Both the position numbers and the translations under genes were made by a program. Source: Basidiobolus meristosporus CBS 931.73 (taxonomy: Eukaryota; Basidiobolomycota; Basidiobolomycetes; Basidiobolales; Basidiobolaceae). Taken from it: a DNA stretch of 64,000 nucleotides. Each line of letters starts with the position of its first letter. Position 1 is the stretch's first letter. The DNA lies in NCBI GenBank assembly GCA_002104905.1, contig MCFE01000290.1:1-64000 (forward strand), given 5' to 3'. Positions 23,801 through 33,305 of this stretch are shown here, piece by piece. The notes beneath the pieces are model-generated. The model did no database searches, had not been told where the DNA came from, and was given only the letters and a program-made list of their open reading frames with translations.

Positions 23801-25886
23801 GTTGGAGGGCTGTTCTATATTCAGGAGCCTAGCTGAAGCTCTTGCTACATTCGAATGTTGATGTAAGACGTGCTCTATCTCATCTAACTCAATTCGTAGC
23901 CCATTTAGTTTTACCTGGTTATCCTTTCGCCCAAGAATAACTATTGATCCATCGAGGTTATATCTCCCCAAGTCTCCTGATTTGTAGAGGCGCTCTCCCA
24001 AACAGAACGGGGAATCGATAAACGCCGATTCAGTCAGCTCTGGTCTATTCAAGTAGCCACGAGCAAGTTGAGGGCCTCCGAAATAAAGCTCCCCAACAGC
24101 ACCCAACGGAACCAGTCCAAGTGTGTCATTCAGGATGTATACTTTGTTTCGGCCGATTGGCCAGCCAATGTTATTGCAGGCTGTGGCGGTGCTTAATGAT
24201 TTTCTAACCATGGTGTATACTGTGGTCTCGGTAGGCCCATACCCATTATGCAGATCCACACTTTTGCACCAGGTATCGCGGATCGGTTTGGTCATCATCT
24301 CACCTCCTTGCTGGAGTTTTCTAAGAGTGGGCACTTCACTAGGCTTTAATAAGCCAGCCACTGTGGTTGTTAGCTGGGCTGCGGTAACCTTCATCATATG
24401 TGCCATTTCAGACAGATTAGTGAGCAAGTTGTTTTTGGAAGCCAGGCAAATTCGCGAGCCAATTGTGAGATTTACAAATAGGTCGAGTATAGAGGCGTCG
24501 AAGGTGAAATTGGAGAATTGGAGAAAGCGATCACTTTCGTCCAGACTGAGTATGTTTTTATGGCTTGCTGTGTAATTGACGACGGCCCGATGCTCTACCA
24601 TGACACCTTTAGGTGTTCCTGTGGACCCAGATGTAAATATCACATAGCAAAGACTAGAAGAGTCAAGCTGAGGAACCACAGGGTTTTTTTCTAACTTCCG
24701 GTGGCTTTCAATGTCGCCACTGTCTAACAAAGTCAGCAGGATATTGGTACAGGCGGTAAAAACACTTTTCAAGTCGCTCGTAGTCAAAACAATAGTAGAC
24801 TTCGTTTCTTCAAGGATAAAAGATACCCGCTCTTTGGGATATTCCGGATCCAAAGGAACGTAAGCAGCTCCTGACTTTAACACGGCTAAGATAGCCACCA
24901 CCATATCAATAGATTTGTCGATGCAGATAGGCACAATTTTCTCAGGCCCCACTCCAAGATCAATGAGGTAGTAGGCAAGTCTATTAGAACGACGATTCAA
25001 CTCAGCGTACGTAACAAATTCTTTATCCTCAAATTGTAGCGCGATGTTGAAAGGAGTCTTATCCGCCTGCTCTTCCACAAGTTGATGAATACAACGATCA
25101 TCCAATTCCGGGATATAATCAGGCTTTGCGTGCTGCCATGTATTTAGAAGTAGGATCTTTTCCTTGTCGGAAGTCCAATCCAGAGATCTTAGAGGTGTGT
25201 TGAGATTGCTCACTATTTTTTGCATTATGTAGACGAATTGGTCGGCATAAAGCCGGCCTTGATCTTGCTGAAAATGAGTATTGGATAGGCTTAGCCGTAT
25301 ATTGAGCTCCCCATTGACCAACCAACTGACTGCGTACGCGGCAAACTTGATGACCGAGTTTAAAAATCAGCCACTTGTGTTCGAGAAGATACAATATTTA
25401 ACTTCTAAAGTATAGTACCTGCTGGTTGATATCCATTTCGACTATTTCATCGTCACTGGCAAAAAGGACTGATGTGTTGAACGTATGCTCTACATTGCCA
25501 GATTCAAGGTCGACTGACTCCACGGGAGATGTATTGGCTAACTGTCTTACCCATTCCACTACCGAGAGAGATTTGGTTGTTTCATCGATGCTAGAGTGAA
25601 ATACCTGTATGTTGTTCGCAAGCGAAGAGGAGGACTGATTACGGATGCTTGTGCCAAAGGAGATTTGGGGGTCTCCAGTGTACAAGTTGAGCAAAATAGC
25701 CCAGGCTGCATGAACAAGACTTATCTCAACATTCAGGATATCCTCTGGCATGCCGTTTTTGTAGACTCTATCCACCGATATAACATTGGACTTGGTAACA
25801 TGGAACCAGCGCTTCTCGGCAGTGTCTAAGACTTCAGAGCTGGATGATGGCAAGAGAAGACAAGCGTTCGCTGATGGGATGTTCAT
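2128..25886 (-). CDS. Giant hexamodular NRPS with three epimerization domains and a terminal thioesterase
   Basis: Three open frames form one gene. Exon 1 is 25886-25419, exon 2 is 25345-6353 and exon 3 is 6285-2128. Joins are in phase 0 and restore C-domain sequence: ...DINQQ+FAAYAVSW... and ...DAETTE+YPLTLLIG.... Total 23,619 coding bases, 7,872 residues. Each A domain shows TSGSTG.PKG, GYGPTE-type and TGDLAR motifs, and each T domain shows LGGDSI. C domains show HHxxxD and E domains show HHYxIDLVSW, E.HGR and RT.GWFT.IYP. The thioesterase has GYSFGG. Order: partial C, A1-T1-E1, C1-A2-T2, C2-A3-T3, C3-A4-T4, C4-A5-T5-E5, C5-A6-T6-E6, TE. The family activates amino acids with ATP, tethers them to phosphopantetheine and condenses them; the TE releases a linear or cyclic peptide. 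The predicted product is a hexapeptide with D residues at positions 1, 5 and 6. Modules 3-5 are nearly identical tandem copies. No MbtH-like gene is visible. The domain order is bacterial in style, so ancient horizontal transfer is plausible. Confidence 0.93.
2980..7555 (-). other. NRPS module 6: C5-A6-T6-E6
   Basis: C5 (about residues 6088-6519) follows an E domain. Its active site reads HHAILDATSW, with Ala in place of the usual Gly after Asp. The second intron (6286-6352) interrupts C5 near its end. A6 is about 6565-7060 (code by eye DALNQGGVAK) and T6 about 7090-7165. E6 (about 7175-7590) keeps HHYIIDLVSW and RTVGWFTNIYP. Its fourth motif is EFHGRQ and the last motif (FNYLG) is replaced by FGYMP, so its activity is less certain. 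Confidence 0.78.
3721..3982 (-). repeat. Tract in E6 shared with E5
   Basis: About 260 bp nearly identical to 8348-8609, at an offset of 4,627 bp. It covers the E2 motif (HHYIIDLVSW) and surroundings; the E domains differ outside it. Looks like gene conversion. Confidence 0.85.
7570..12110 (-). other. NRPS module 5: C4-A5-T5-E5
   Basis: C4 is about residues 4571-5021 (HHTLYDGWS), A5 about 5039-5543, T5 about 5571-5638 and E5 about 5654-6081. E5 keeps HHYIIDLVSW, ESHGRE, RTIGWFTSIYP and FNYVGRF, so it is probably active. A5 shares its first part with A4. Pocket code by eye: DLIMCGAVAK. E5 shares a nearly identical tract of about 260 bp with E6. Confidence 0.8.
8348..8609 (-). repeat. Tract in E5 shared with E6
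   Basis: Partner of 3721-3982. Confidence 0.85.
10180..13012 (-). repeat. NRPS internal repeat, copy A (A4 C-part, T4, C4, A5 N-part)
   Basis: About 2.83 kb, nearly base-for-base identical to 13441-16273, displaced by exactly 3,261 bp. Only scattered substitutions are seen. Identity stops sharply inside both flanking A domains. Confidence 0.9.
12130..15380 (-). other. NRPS module 4: C3-A4-T4
   Basis: C3 is about residues 3484-3934, A4 about 3953-4458 and T4 about 4489-4561. A4 is a mosaic: its N-terminal part equals that of A5, its C-terminal part equals that of A3, and only about 143 residues around the pocket (nt about 13013-13440) are unique. Pocket code by eye: DMMWSGMVVK. The usual Ala at pocket position 2 is Met. 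Confidence 0.8.
13441..16273 (-). repeat. NRPS internal repeat, copy B (A3 C-part, T3, C3, A4 N-part)
   Basis: Partner of 10180-13012 at a 3,261-bp offset. The right boundary lies just after the codons for NEIYILDPK, and the left boundary just after those for LEHGSV. Confidence 0.9.
15390..18640 (-). other. NRPS module 3: C2-A3-T3
   Basis: C2 (about residues 2398-2848) has HHTLYDGWS and should be LCL by position. A3 is about 2866-3369 and T3 about 3401-3474. C2 is almost identical in DNA to C3 and C4. A3 has its own N-terminal and pocket segment, but its C-terminal part is nearly identical to that of A4. Pocket code by eye: DALSIGAIAK. Confidence 0.8.
17050..18812 (-). repeat. NRPS internal repeat, copy C (T2 end, C2, A3 N-terminus)
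   Basis: About 1.76 kb matching 13789-15551 and 10528-12290, again at 3,261-bp steps. It is shorter than copies A and B: identity ends in T2 on one side and early in A3 on the other. Confidence 0.88.
18650..21900 (-). other. NRPS module 2: C1-A2-T2
   Basis: C1 is about residues 1308-1751 with an intact HHATNDGWS active site. It follows an E domain, so it should accept a D donor (DCL type by position). A2 is about 1774-2279 and T2 about 2314-2388. The pocket code by eye is DAVLLGLVAK. The T2 end belongs to the near-identical block also found in modules 3 and 4. Confidence 0.8.
21960..25104 (-). other. NRPS module 1: A1-T1-E1
   Basis: A1 spans about residues 238-745, T1 centres on LGGDSIS near residue 806, and E1 is about 868-1284. 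E1 has a full epimerase motif set: HHYLIDLVSW, EGHGRE, RTVGWFTTIYP and FNYLGRF. Residue 1 is therefore expected to be converted to the D form. The pocket code read by eye against GrsA is DALQQGGVYK; I assign no substrate. Confidence 0.8.
25105..25886 (-). other. NRPS N-terminal partial condensation domain
   Basis: Residues about 1-237, exon 1 plus the start of exon 2. It matches only the second lobe of a C domain: the AAWAILL...TGDPQISFGT stretch and the final ELNIRLSLSN strand. The HHxxxDG catalytic lobe is missing. It precedes A1, so it should not condense anything by itself. Truncated leading C domains occur in other fungal synthetases. The ATG at 25886 was chosen because a good TATA box lies 55-64 bp upstream. 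Confidence 0.7.
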
Positions 25887-25940
25887 TTCCAGGGCTGTAT
25901 TTTCCTATTCGATAGCTCCTAGGCCTACCTTCTCCTGGTA

Positions 25941-25950
25941 CTTTTATAGG
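25941..25950 (-). promoter_or_regulatory. TATA box of the NRPS gene
   Basis: Minus strand reads CCTATAAAAG, 55-64 bp upstream of the chosen ATG at 25886. This supports that ATG as the real start. Confidence 0.6.
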
Positions 25951-25987
25951 CGGAGGATCTAGTCTCTTGGACTCAAACGTACACCGA

Positions 25988-26442
25988 TTACCGGTTTTTT
26001 AAAGTACGGTAAATTTCATATCCCGATTTCCAGTGTACAGGTATAACATAATTCGTGGTCACTTTATTGGACTCGTAGACTTGAGAAAGAGCCATCAGTT
26101 CAAAAAGACCATTAAATTGAATAATAATGAAGATCGGTGCACGATGAAAACCTTCTTGTACTTCATACTTGAATTTCTCAGCTTCCTCATTAACACTCCT
26201 CTGGATACCACTTGCTTTGGCCAACCATTCGAGTACATTACAGCGATTCATCATTAGTACACTATAGGCTCGCCAAAGCAGTTACCCACTAGTTTGGACA
26301 TGTTTTTAATGGTATTGATTAGATGGGAACTATCGAACAGATTAGAATTAGAAAATACTTGCATATTGAGTGAACGTTTTCTTGGTCGTACGACGATGTG
26401 GGTAGGTAGAATCATCGGGGGCAACTCCAAACACTGGATCAT
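25988..26442 (-). pseudogene. Possible decayed NRPS condensation-domain fragment
   Basis: Two short minus-strand frames abut here in different phases (26442-26254 and 26254-25988). The first contains RSLNMQVFSNSNLFDSSHL, which resembles the C-terminal strand and helix of C domains, including the leading partial C of the neighbouring NRPS. The second frame (APIFIIIQFNG...) is not recognised. A stop and a frame change separate them. It could be an eroded extra module end or lost N-terminal sequence of the NRPS. Evidence is weak and by eye only. Confidence 0.3.
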
Positions 26443-28004
26443 CTTTCATCTTTGATTTAGGGGGATTAACTCTATATGCGAGTTTAATATGTCCAAATAC
26501 GAAACCTCGTGATTGATTGAGTTTTCCTGATCAAGTGGTCGGAGCTCCATATTTGGCTAGTGGGATATTCAGATTCACACATGAGCAAATAGGTGCATTC
26601 AGATTTGCCATTTGGGCATTCTCTTCATACAGGTTTGTAAGAAACGGCAGTAATATCACATAATTCCCTAGATAAGCAGCCATCGGTGGCGATTATTACT
26701 GTGAGCATGTAAATCATCCATCTGCCATCCGAGGAAATCCAAGTATCCATGACAGGATACAACAATCCTCCGGACCACCATGCAAATCATGGGTACAAGA
26801 GTGGTGTTGTCAAGCATGGTAAGAATATCTAGAAGACTCATATGGTTAAATGCTGGGAATGTGAAAATATTTTTCTTGCCACATTAATAATTACTTTTAC
26901 CTTGTTTGAACCTTGGTGGGAATCGGCTGGAAATTGGTTTGCGCACAATAGTTTCGTGGCCGATGTTGGCTGTTACCTCAATAAAAGCGCTGGGTGGGGA
27001 GATTGATTGAGTTTCCCTTTTCCAGCATCTGCACTAGGTGACATTGATCCCATGTTCATTTCTGGATGGGTCTCTTGGTTGCGCAGAGTAGCCTACACTG
27101 GTAGGATCTTCCGACCGTCCACAATGTGTATTCGCGATATTTTTCATTTATGCCCTGGTCATTATCGGTTGGTAGTTGTCACCTTGACCTGTGTTACATT
27201 TGTCAATGCATGTCTGGTTATACAGTGAGCTACCTTGACGTTCGTCGATCTGAGCCTGGTAAAATATCCCAGGCTCAAACTCAGTGGATACATTTTGGTG
27301 AGTATTCTAGTACAGAGTACTTCTTGGATACATGACAGTCTAATGTGTCTATCTAGTTTGAAACATTTGCATTTGGCAGATCTCCTACAACCCTGAAAAC
27401 GTAAGCATATCTTCACAATGAGCTAAACTGCCCGTTTTTAACCTCGCATGTCGCGGTCCCTGTTGCATGCCAGTTAAAAGTTGGCCAACATACACAAACC
27501 ATCACTTCGTGGCATCCTTTCATTAATTTAGCTTGCCTGACATAAAATGGGATGCTGAACAGTTGGGTTGATACACCATTGGTATATTTTCTGCCAAACG
27601 CACTGTATTCCTTATTTTAGGATGAAAGTACGTAGCAATGACCAACATAAATTTAATTCTGCAAGAACAATAGTTGCTTTAGTACCTGCAAATTTGTAGC
27701 ATCATATAATGCTGAATAATCATGTTTATCAAGAATATGAATGATAATACTATCCAAGTTGTGAAGTTTATTAGCAGAATAGTATGTGATAAATGAGCAA
27801 CGGCTACAGAGCTAATTGGTTGAAAGGGATGTGATAGTATAGCTGTGAGAGTTCTAGATGTTATAAAATTTGTAATCACACCTGAATATTCCATTAACTT
27901 AGTCACCGAGATTAGTATCTACAAATCTTCGGATATTTTGCCAAATTCCTTGTTGAGATTTACCTATATCAGGTACCTAGAACAAGAAAAATTGGTAGCT
28001 GTCT

Positions 28005-28180
28005 AATGGCCCCTAAACTCTGCACACATGCTCTTGGGACCTTTCTAAACATATTCTACAGGCGTGCTCTGTCAATGACCATATAAGTGTATAGATACCA
28101 CCTTTATACTCAGTAAATCATTAAGTGAAAAACACTTTATCTACTTGTTCCCCAATCATTTCCGATATCTCTAAAGCTCT
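28005..28180. repeat. Diverged direct repeat, copy 1
   Basis: Aligns by eye with 29575-29740 over about 170 bp. Shared islands include CCAAACT/CTAAACT, GATACCACCTTTA versus AATACCACTTTTA, and CAATCATTT. Divergence is substantial, so this is an old repeat. Confidence 0.5.
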
Positions 28181-29574
28181 TACAACACTGTAGATGTGGG
28201 AAGTTCTGGCTAGCCGGTATATTAGAGAGGATATTCTAAATCAGTTCTAACTCGGATTCTTGGCAGGATTCAATATTCTCCTGGCAGAAATCAACTGTAC
28301 ATATGATCACAACAGTGGTTTCAAATATGATTTTAAGCATGAAGTCTAAGATATTCCCTATGAAAAATCTCGTACCTGGAAATCATCCAATAATCTGCCG
28401 GTATCTGCTGACTTTTTACTGGTTTTTTGCTGGCAAATTTTTAGTTGTAATTCCTTGTGGAAGAAGTTGGTAGCTTATTGCCAAAAATGGTATAAGTGCT
28501 ATTCAGCCTAGTCTCCTCCTAGAAATATGTCTGCTTGTCTGCCTAATAGCTAATACCTAAGATATTGATAGTTATAAGTTTGGAGAAACTTACAATTTAG
28601 TTGATATCATGATGGTATTCTGCTGGCCTTTGGATTTTTTTCTTAAGGATTACCACTTACATAATTCCCAATTTATGACTAATAATCATTGCAACTGTCT
28701 TGACTTGGGAAACAATGAGTGCATATACAACTTGGCAGTCAATAGGACTAATATAGCAGCTTTAAATTGTTTTTGATATTGAAATCAGCTCTTGATATAA
28801 AATTGTCTTGACAACAGTAACACCTGGGCACCACTTAGAGTGACTAGAAGAATATAGATCCCATTTGTTTGTTTCTTGCAATGAAGTTAGGTATTTGAGC
28901 TTCTGAGCAGGTTTTCCAAGAAAAAACATTCAAGGAGCAATGACAACAAAATGAGTTATGACAGCTTGGAGATATTGGGAGTGATTGAGTTAACAAGTAG
29001 ATTGTGTGGCTTTGCCAGAAGATTTTCTAAATATGAAGTAGTTCTGATACTTTAGCATGTCTGAAGTAAAGCACACTGATGGAATATACATAAAAAGGCT
29101 TCAAGAGCACTTGTGCAAAGCTTGGGGGCCTTTGGATAGCTTTTTAATCTTACATGTCCTAGGTACCAGTTATTTAGGTGTTATATGCCAGGTACATCCC
29201 AACAAACAACTTGGGCAGAATGTCCAAAGACTTGTAAACTACAATCTAAGTGACCAAGCTGATGGAATATTTAAGTGTAATTACAAATGTTACAACAGAA
29301 TGCTGGATATGGTATATTCGAGATTTATGGTTACTTTAAGTATAAAATACAGCACTAGTTAGTCAGTAATCCCAGGAATAGAGATCACAATGTGTCATGT
29401 CAGAATACAAATAATAATATACTGAGCTGATTTTTGAAAATTCTCTAAATCAGTGATATTACAAAATCCATTATTTACATTCGGACATCTACATCATCTT
29501 GGTCACTCAAAGCGTAACCGATGAGTTTCATTATTTCCTGGCAAATTACTCGAAATATTCTCAATTAAATGTTA

Positions 29575-29740
29575 GGTCCAAAAGCCCCCAAACTATGTGC
29601 ATATGATTTTGGGATTCTTACCACTCAATGAGCTTGTCTTGTCAGGACCTTGTAAGCATACAATACCACTTTTACATTCTGCAGATCCTTAAGTAGACCC
29701 TACTGTTGGTTCTCTCAATCATTTATTATATCTCACAAAC
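29575..29740. repeat. Diverged direct repeat, copy 2
   Basis: Partner of 28005-28180, about 1.57 kb away in the same orientation. Confidence 0.5.
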
Positions 29741-32571
29741 TCAGACAAGTAATACCTCATTAAGGTTCTTGTTTTAGGTGGCATCATTTGCTTACCCCTA
29801 TATTTGATAAAGACTCAATTATTTTAGTTTGTGGGTATAGCAGGTTGAGGGTCAGTAAGAAGTCTAGAGTTCTATGATTGCTTGCAAAGCCCAACTAACA
29901 TAGTGACATCTTTCGTAATACTTTATGGTATGGATTAGTTGTGGAAGGTTCTTGGACGTGTGCAATATTTCAAATCTTTTTGGTTGCTTTTTTCAGGATC
30001 TATATCAAAATTTTTTGATAGACGCCACCAGAATACCATATGAAAATTAGCAGAAATCCAGCTTGTATTAAACTCAACTTCTCAAACATATTGTGCTAGG
30101 GTTCATAGGTATAATAATATTCCATGCAATATACAGGCCAAGTAGGGCGCTTGCAACAGTTCAAGTATAACACATAATGCTACGCGTAATATATAACCTA
30201 GCATATACGTTATTCCCAGGAAGAGTATAAAGCCTGGTTGCTATTTTGAAATTTCTGATAGGGGTTATGTTGCTAGGCGACTTGGACGATTTTGAGTAAT
30301 TGCTAAGATATTTAAATACACAACTAATCAATTATTAGGTGCTACGTTAATTACTTGCGACAGTAAATAACAGACCTCCATGATTTAGATTAAATCAGAG
30401 TAGTGATGAATATTGCGCAATATACTCCTGCCAGTAAACCCAATGTTCAGGTATTTGCCATTTCCCCGTCTGTCACGTTGCTTTTTATGCAAAATCTTCA
30501 GGAAATACTAACCAACCTTATAGAAAACAATCAACTCTGCGTATGTTTCACACAGTATTCAGATCGATTCAATCAAGAAACCACCGTGTCCGTGCTTCAG
30601 CGGTGCACATCGCACAGGAAAAATGGGTGGGTATTTGGTTGTGGAATTCGAACTAGGACTTGAAAGTGATTCGGGCAAATGATTATCACTAATAATCAAT
30701 GACTCGTTGGATGCGGAAATCGTGAGTAAGGGGAATCGGATATCGCAATAACCCAGTACTCGACTGATATTACTGGCATTAGGCTTGCAAATCCCAGGCT
30801 ATGAGCTTCTTTCTGAATCAATGATCGCCGGCGATTGCAAGAACCCAATCACTTCTGACCCCAACATAAAATGGATGGTATTAAGTTCTGAAACCACTCA
30901 ATAAAACCTTAGATGGGAGAATTGCTATGCATGTAGAGTAAACATTGATGGTGGACTTGCTACAGTTCATAGATACAAACGAAGAGGCAGTCTACGAAAC
31001 ATCATAAGGATGTGTGTATACCCATCGGGTGTCGGTCATCGAATGTCTGTCGAGGCGAATGATCAGAACAATGGCCAGAAATGTGGCACATAATGTTGGA
31101 GTATTTGGCTAGTGTTGAACACCATCCACCATACCGAGTATCAGAAACACCCAGCACACGCATGAGCAGTTCGATTCCCTTGTGGATACCGTAAAGGGGG
31201 GATATTGCTAAATTCGAAGAAAATCGGTGCTGGTTTATTTAACTTTAGTTGACAGGCCCGGCATCACCACCCATGATTCGACTCCAGCGCTGTGAGCACA
31301 TTTGCCTTTCCAAGAATCACTCTGCCTATAATCCCAACGTATGCTCGAGAATTCTTCCTGGATCATCCAGAACTGTTCCCAAAGTGAGTGCGTAATTAGG
31401 CGCCACATCAGACGGCATAATTGCATATAAAGATATATGCTTCAATATATCCAATCTGCCCTCCGATCCGTATCGCATTCAGTTAGACGATGGTTCCCGT
31501 TGAGATATGGAACTTCTTGAACAACATCGGGCCATGGTGTACGGCAACGAATCAGGGGAAGGGGAATTGTTCTGGGCATAGCTTCAAACAACCAGCTTCA
31601 GGCCACGCACGTAAATCCAGAAAACAGTGTGGAGAGACAATGAAACACGGTGCATCCATCGGGCTATTTCCATAGGTACCTGGCGTCACTTTTCCTGCTC
31701 GTACCCGGCTACGAAATGGGGGATGTTACGAAAGACGAAGGTTATCTGAGTTAAAAAACATGAGACCAATAACCAGTCAAGATATTCCCAGGATTGTGGA
31801 GCAACAAGCCTGCCATTTCTAGGGCAATCCGAGGCCAGCGCCAATCAGCGGCCTCCGCTGGGTTATTGCATACATGGCCAACATCCATGGAAGTGTGCGA
31901 TGCCTGAATAAACATGCAGCGGGCTTGTGGAACCCTAAACTGAGCGTTTCATAATAATCGTAGAATCCTGTGGCCCTTGTTGGGCCTCATCTATTCTTCG
32001 GAACACAAACGATTGTTCCTAAGAACTGGCCACATCTCAAGTGAGCATATCCTGGTAGCCTGCTTCCATCCGTCCAATAGCTTCTGCGGCTAAACGAGTG
32101 TTCATAAAGCTATATCCTGATCAGAGATATTCCATTTTCTGCTGACTGCCGCCAAATGAGGCAATCTGCTTTGTTAATGATCTCAAATACAAGCAATCTT
32201 TCCTAAACGAACCAATGGCGGAGTGGATTGGCTATATTTCTTTTGCTGAGCAAGGCTGGTTAGGGGTTACAGCCCTCAATCGGGGTTTTCCATTGGCATA
32301 GGCAAAAAGGTTAAATAATTTTCAGTGTCCACTTTTAGTATCATCATGGCTTAATACTGTATCTCCTTATGCGTTTGAGTTGTGCGTCTGGACCCATGCT
32401 CATCTTGATTGGCTCGGGTGCCACCCACCCATCCACTAATAAAATTAGATTCAAGAATTAAGCTGCGCAAAGGGTAACCCATTGTTTTACTTATTCCATT
32501 TCACTTGTTTAAACTTTCCTTCCTTCCACCTTGCACTTCCTTCCTAACACTAGCCTCCCTGACAAATAATA

Positions 32572-33305
32572 ATGGCTGACATTTCTGAGTACTGCCCTTC
32601 CTTCGCACCTTTCTTTGGCTTTGCTGGTGTTTTCGCCGCCATGGCTATGAGTTGTGAGTATTTGCGCGTATTCTTCTGTCTCCTCCGACCTTCGTTCCAC
32701 ATGCGCCCCAGAATCAATGGCTTTCCTTGATGCGATACTTATTCAACTTTGTTTCAATCTACAGCTGCCGGCGCTGCTTATGGTACTGCAAAGGCCGGTA
32801 TGGGTATTGCCGGCATGGGTACCTTCCGACCAGAGCTCATCATGAAGGTATGCCTCATTCAGTATATGCCAAAATACACACGAATCTAACCGCTCGGATT
32901 GCTATAGTCTCTGATTCCAGTAGTTATGGCTGGTATTATTGCCGTGTACGGCCTTGTGACTTCTGTATTGATCTCTGGCAGTAGTAAGTGATCTGATATT
33001 TTGAGTAATATCGTCGGTACTCGTCCCTAATCGCCTGTTTGTTAGTGTCTCCAAGTGACCCTTACTCTCTCTTGTCTGGTTTTGTTCATATGGGATCCGG
33101 CATAGCGGTTGGTAGCACCGGCCTTGCTGCTGGTTATACCATCGGCATTGTGGGAGATGCCTGCGTCCGCGGTTATGCGTTCCAACCCCGTCTGTTTGTT
33201 ACCATGGTCTTGATTCTCATTTTCGCTGAAGTCTTGGGACTTTATGGACTCATTGTTTCGCTGATTATGAACACCAAGTCTGACAACACCATGTGTCGCG
33301 CATAA
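32572..33305 (+). CDS. VMA3: V-type H+-ATPase proteolipid subunit c
   Basis: Four exons: 32572-32653, 32765-32847, 32908-32983 and 33046-33305, giving 166 residues, the normal length for this family. The introns have GTGAGT, GTATGC and GTAAGT donors; a CTAAC branch-like site lies in intron 2. Subunit c forms the proton-carrying rotor ring of the V-ATPase Vo sector in vacuolar and endosomal membranes. The protein has four hydrophobic helices, with glycine-rich [11 protein letters not shown] early and [13 protein letters not shown] in helix 3. Helix 4 carries the proton-binding Glu in [11 protein letters not shown]. The start [16 protein letters not shown] is typical. Subunits c and c' (VMA3 and VMA11) are close paralogues, and length and termini favour VMA3 without excluding VMA11. 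Confidence 0.93.

Larger units (their letters stand above)
26461..32571. other. 6.1-kb gene-poor region
   Basis: AT-rich sequence with frequent stops in all frames. The small open frames here (for example 29057-29362 and 30403-30663) show no recognisable domain. It contains the diverged direct repeat described separately and is probably old transposon-derived or degraded DNA. Confidence 0.6.

Noticed and set aside
6254-25321. 6,355-codon frame as a complete gene
   Set aside because: It begins at a TTG inside a C domain and ends in intron sequence; it is exon 2 of a longer NRPS gene.
30620-30670. TTCGAAT-containing stretch resembling a tRNA T-arm on the minus strand
   Set aside because: The flanking bases do not pair as a T-stem and no anticodon or acceptor arms can be drawn.
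31140-31200. GTTCGATTCCC stretch resembling a tRNA T-arm
   Set aside because: No complementary T-stem or cloverleaf could be formed around it.
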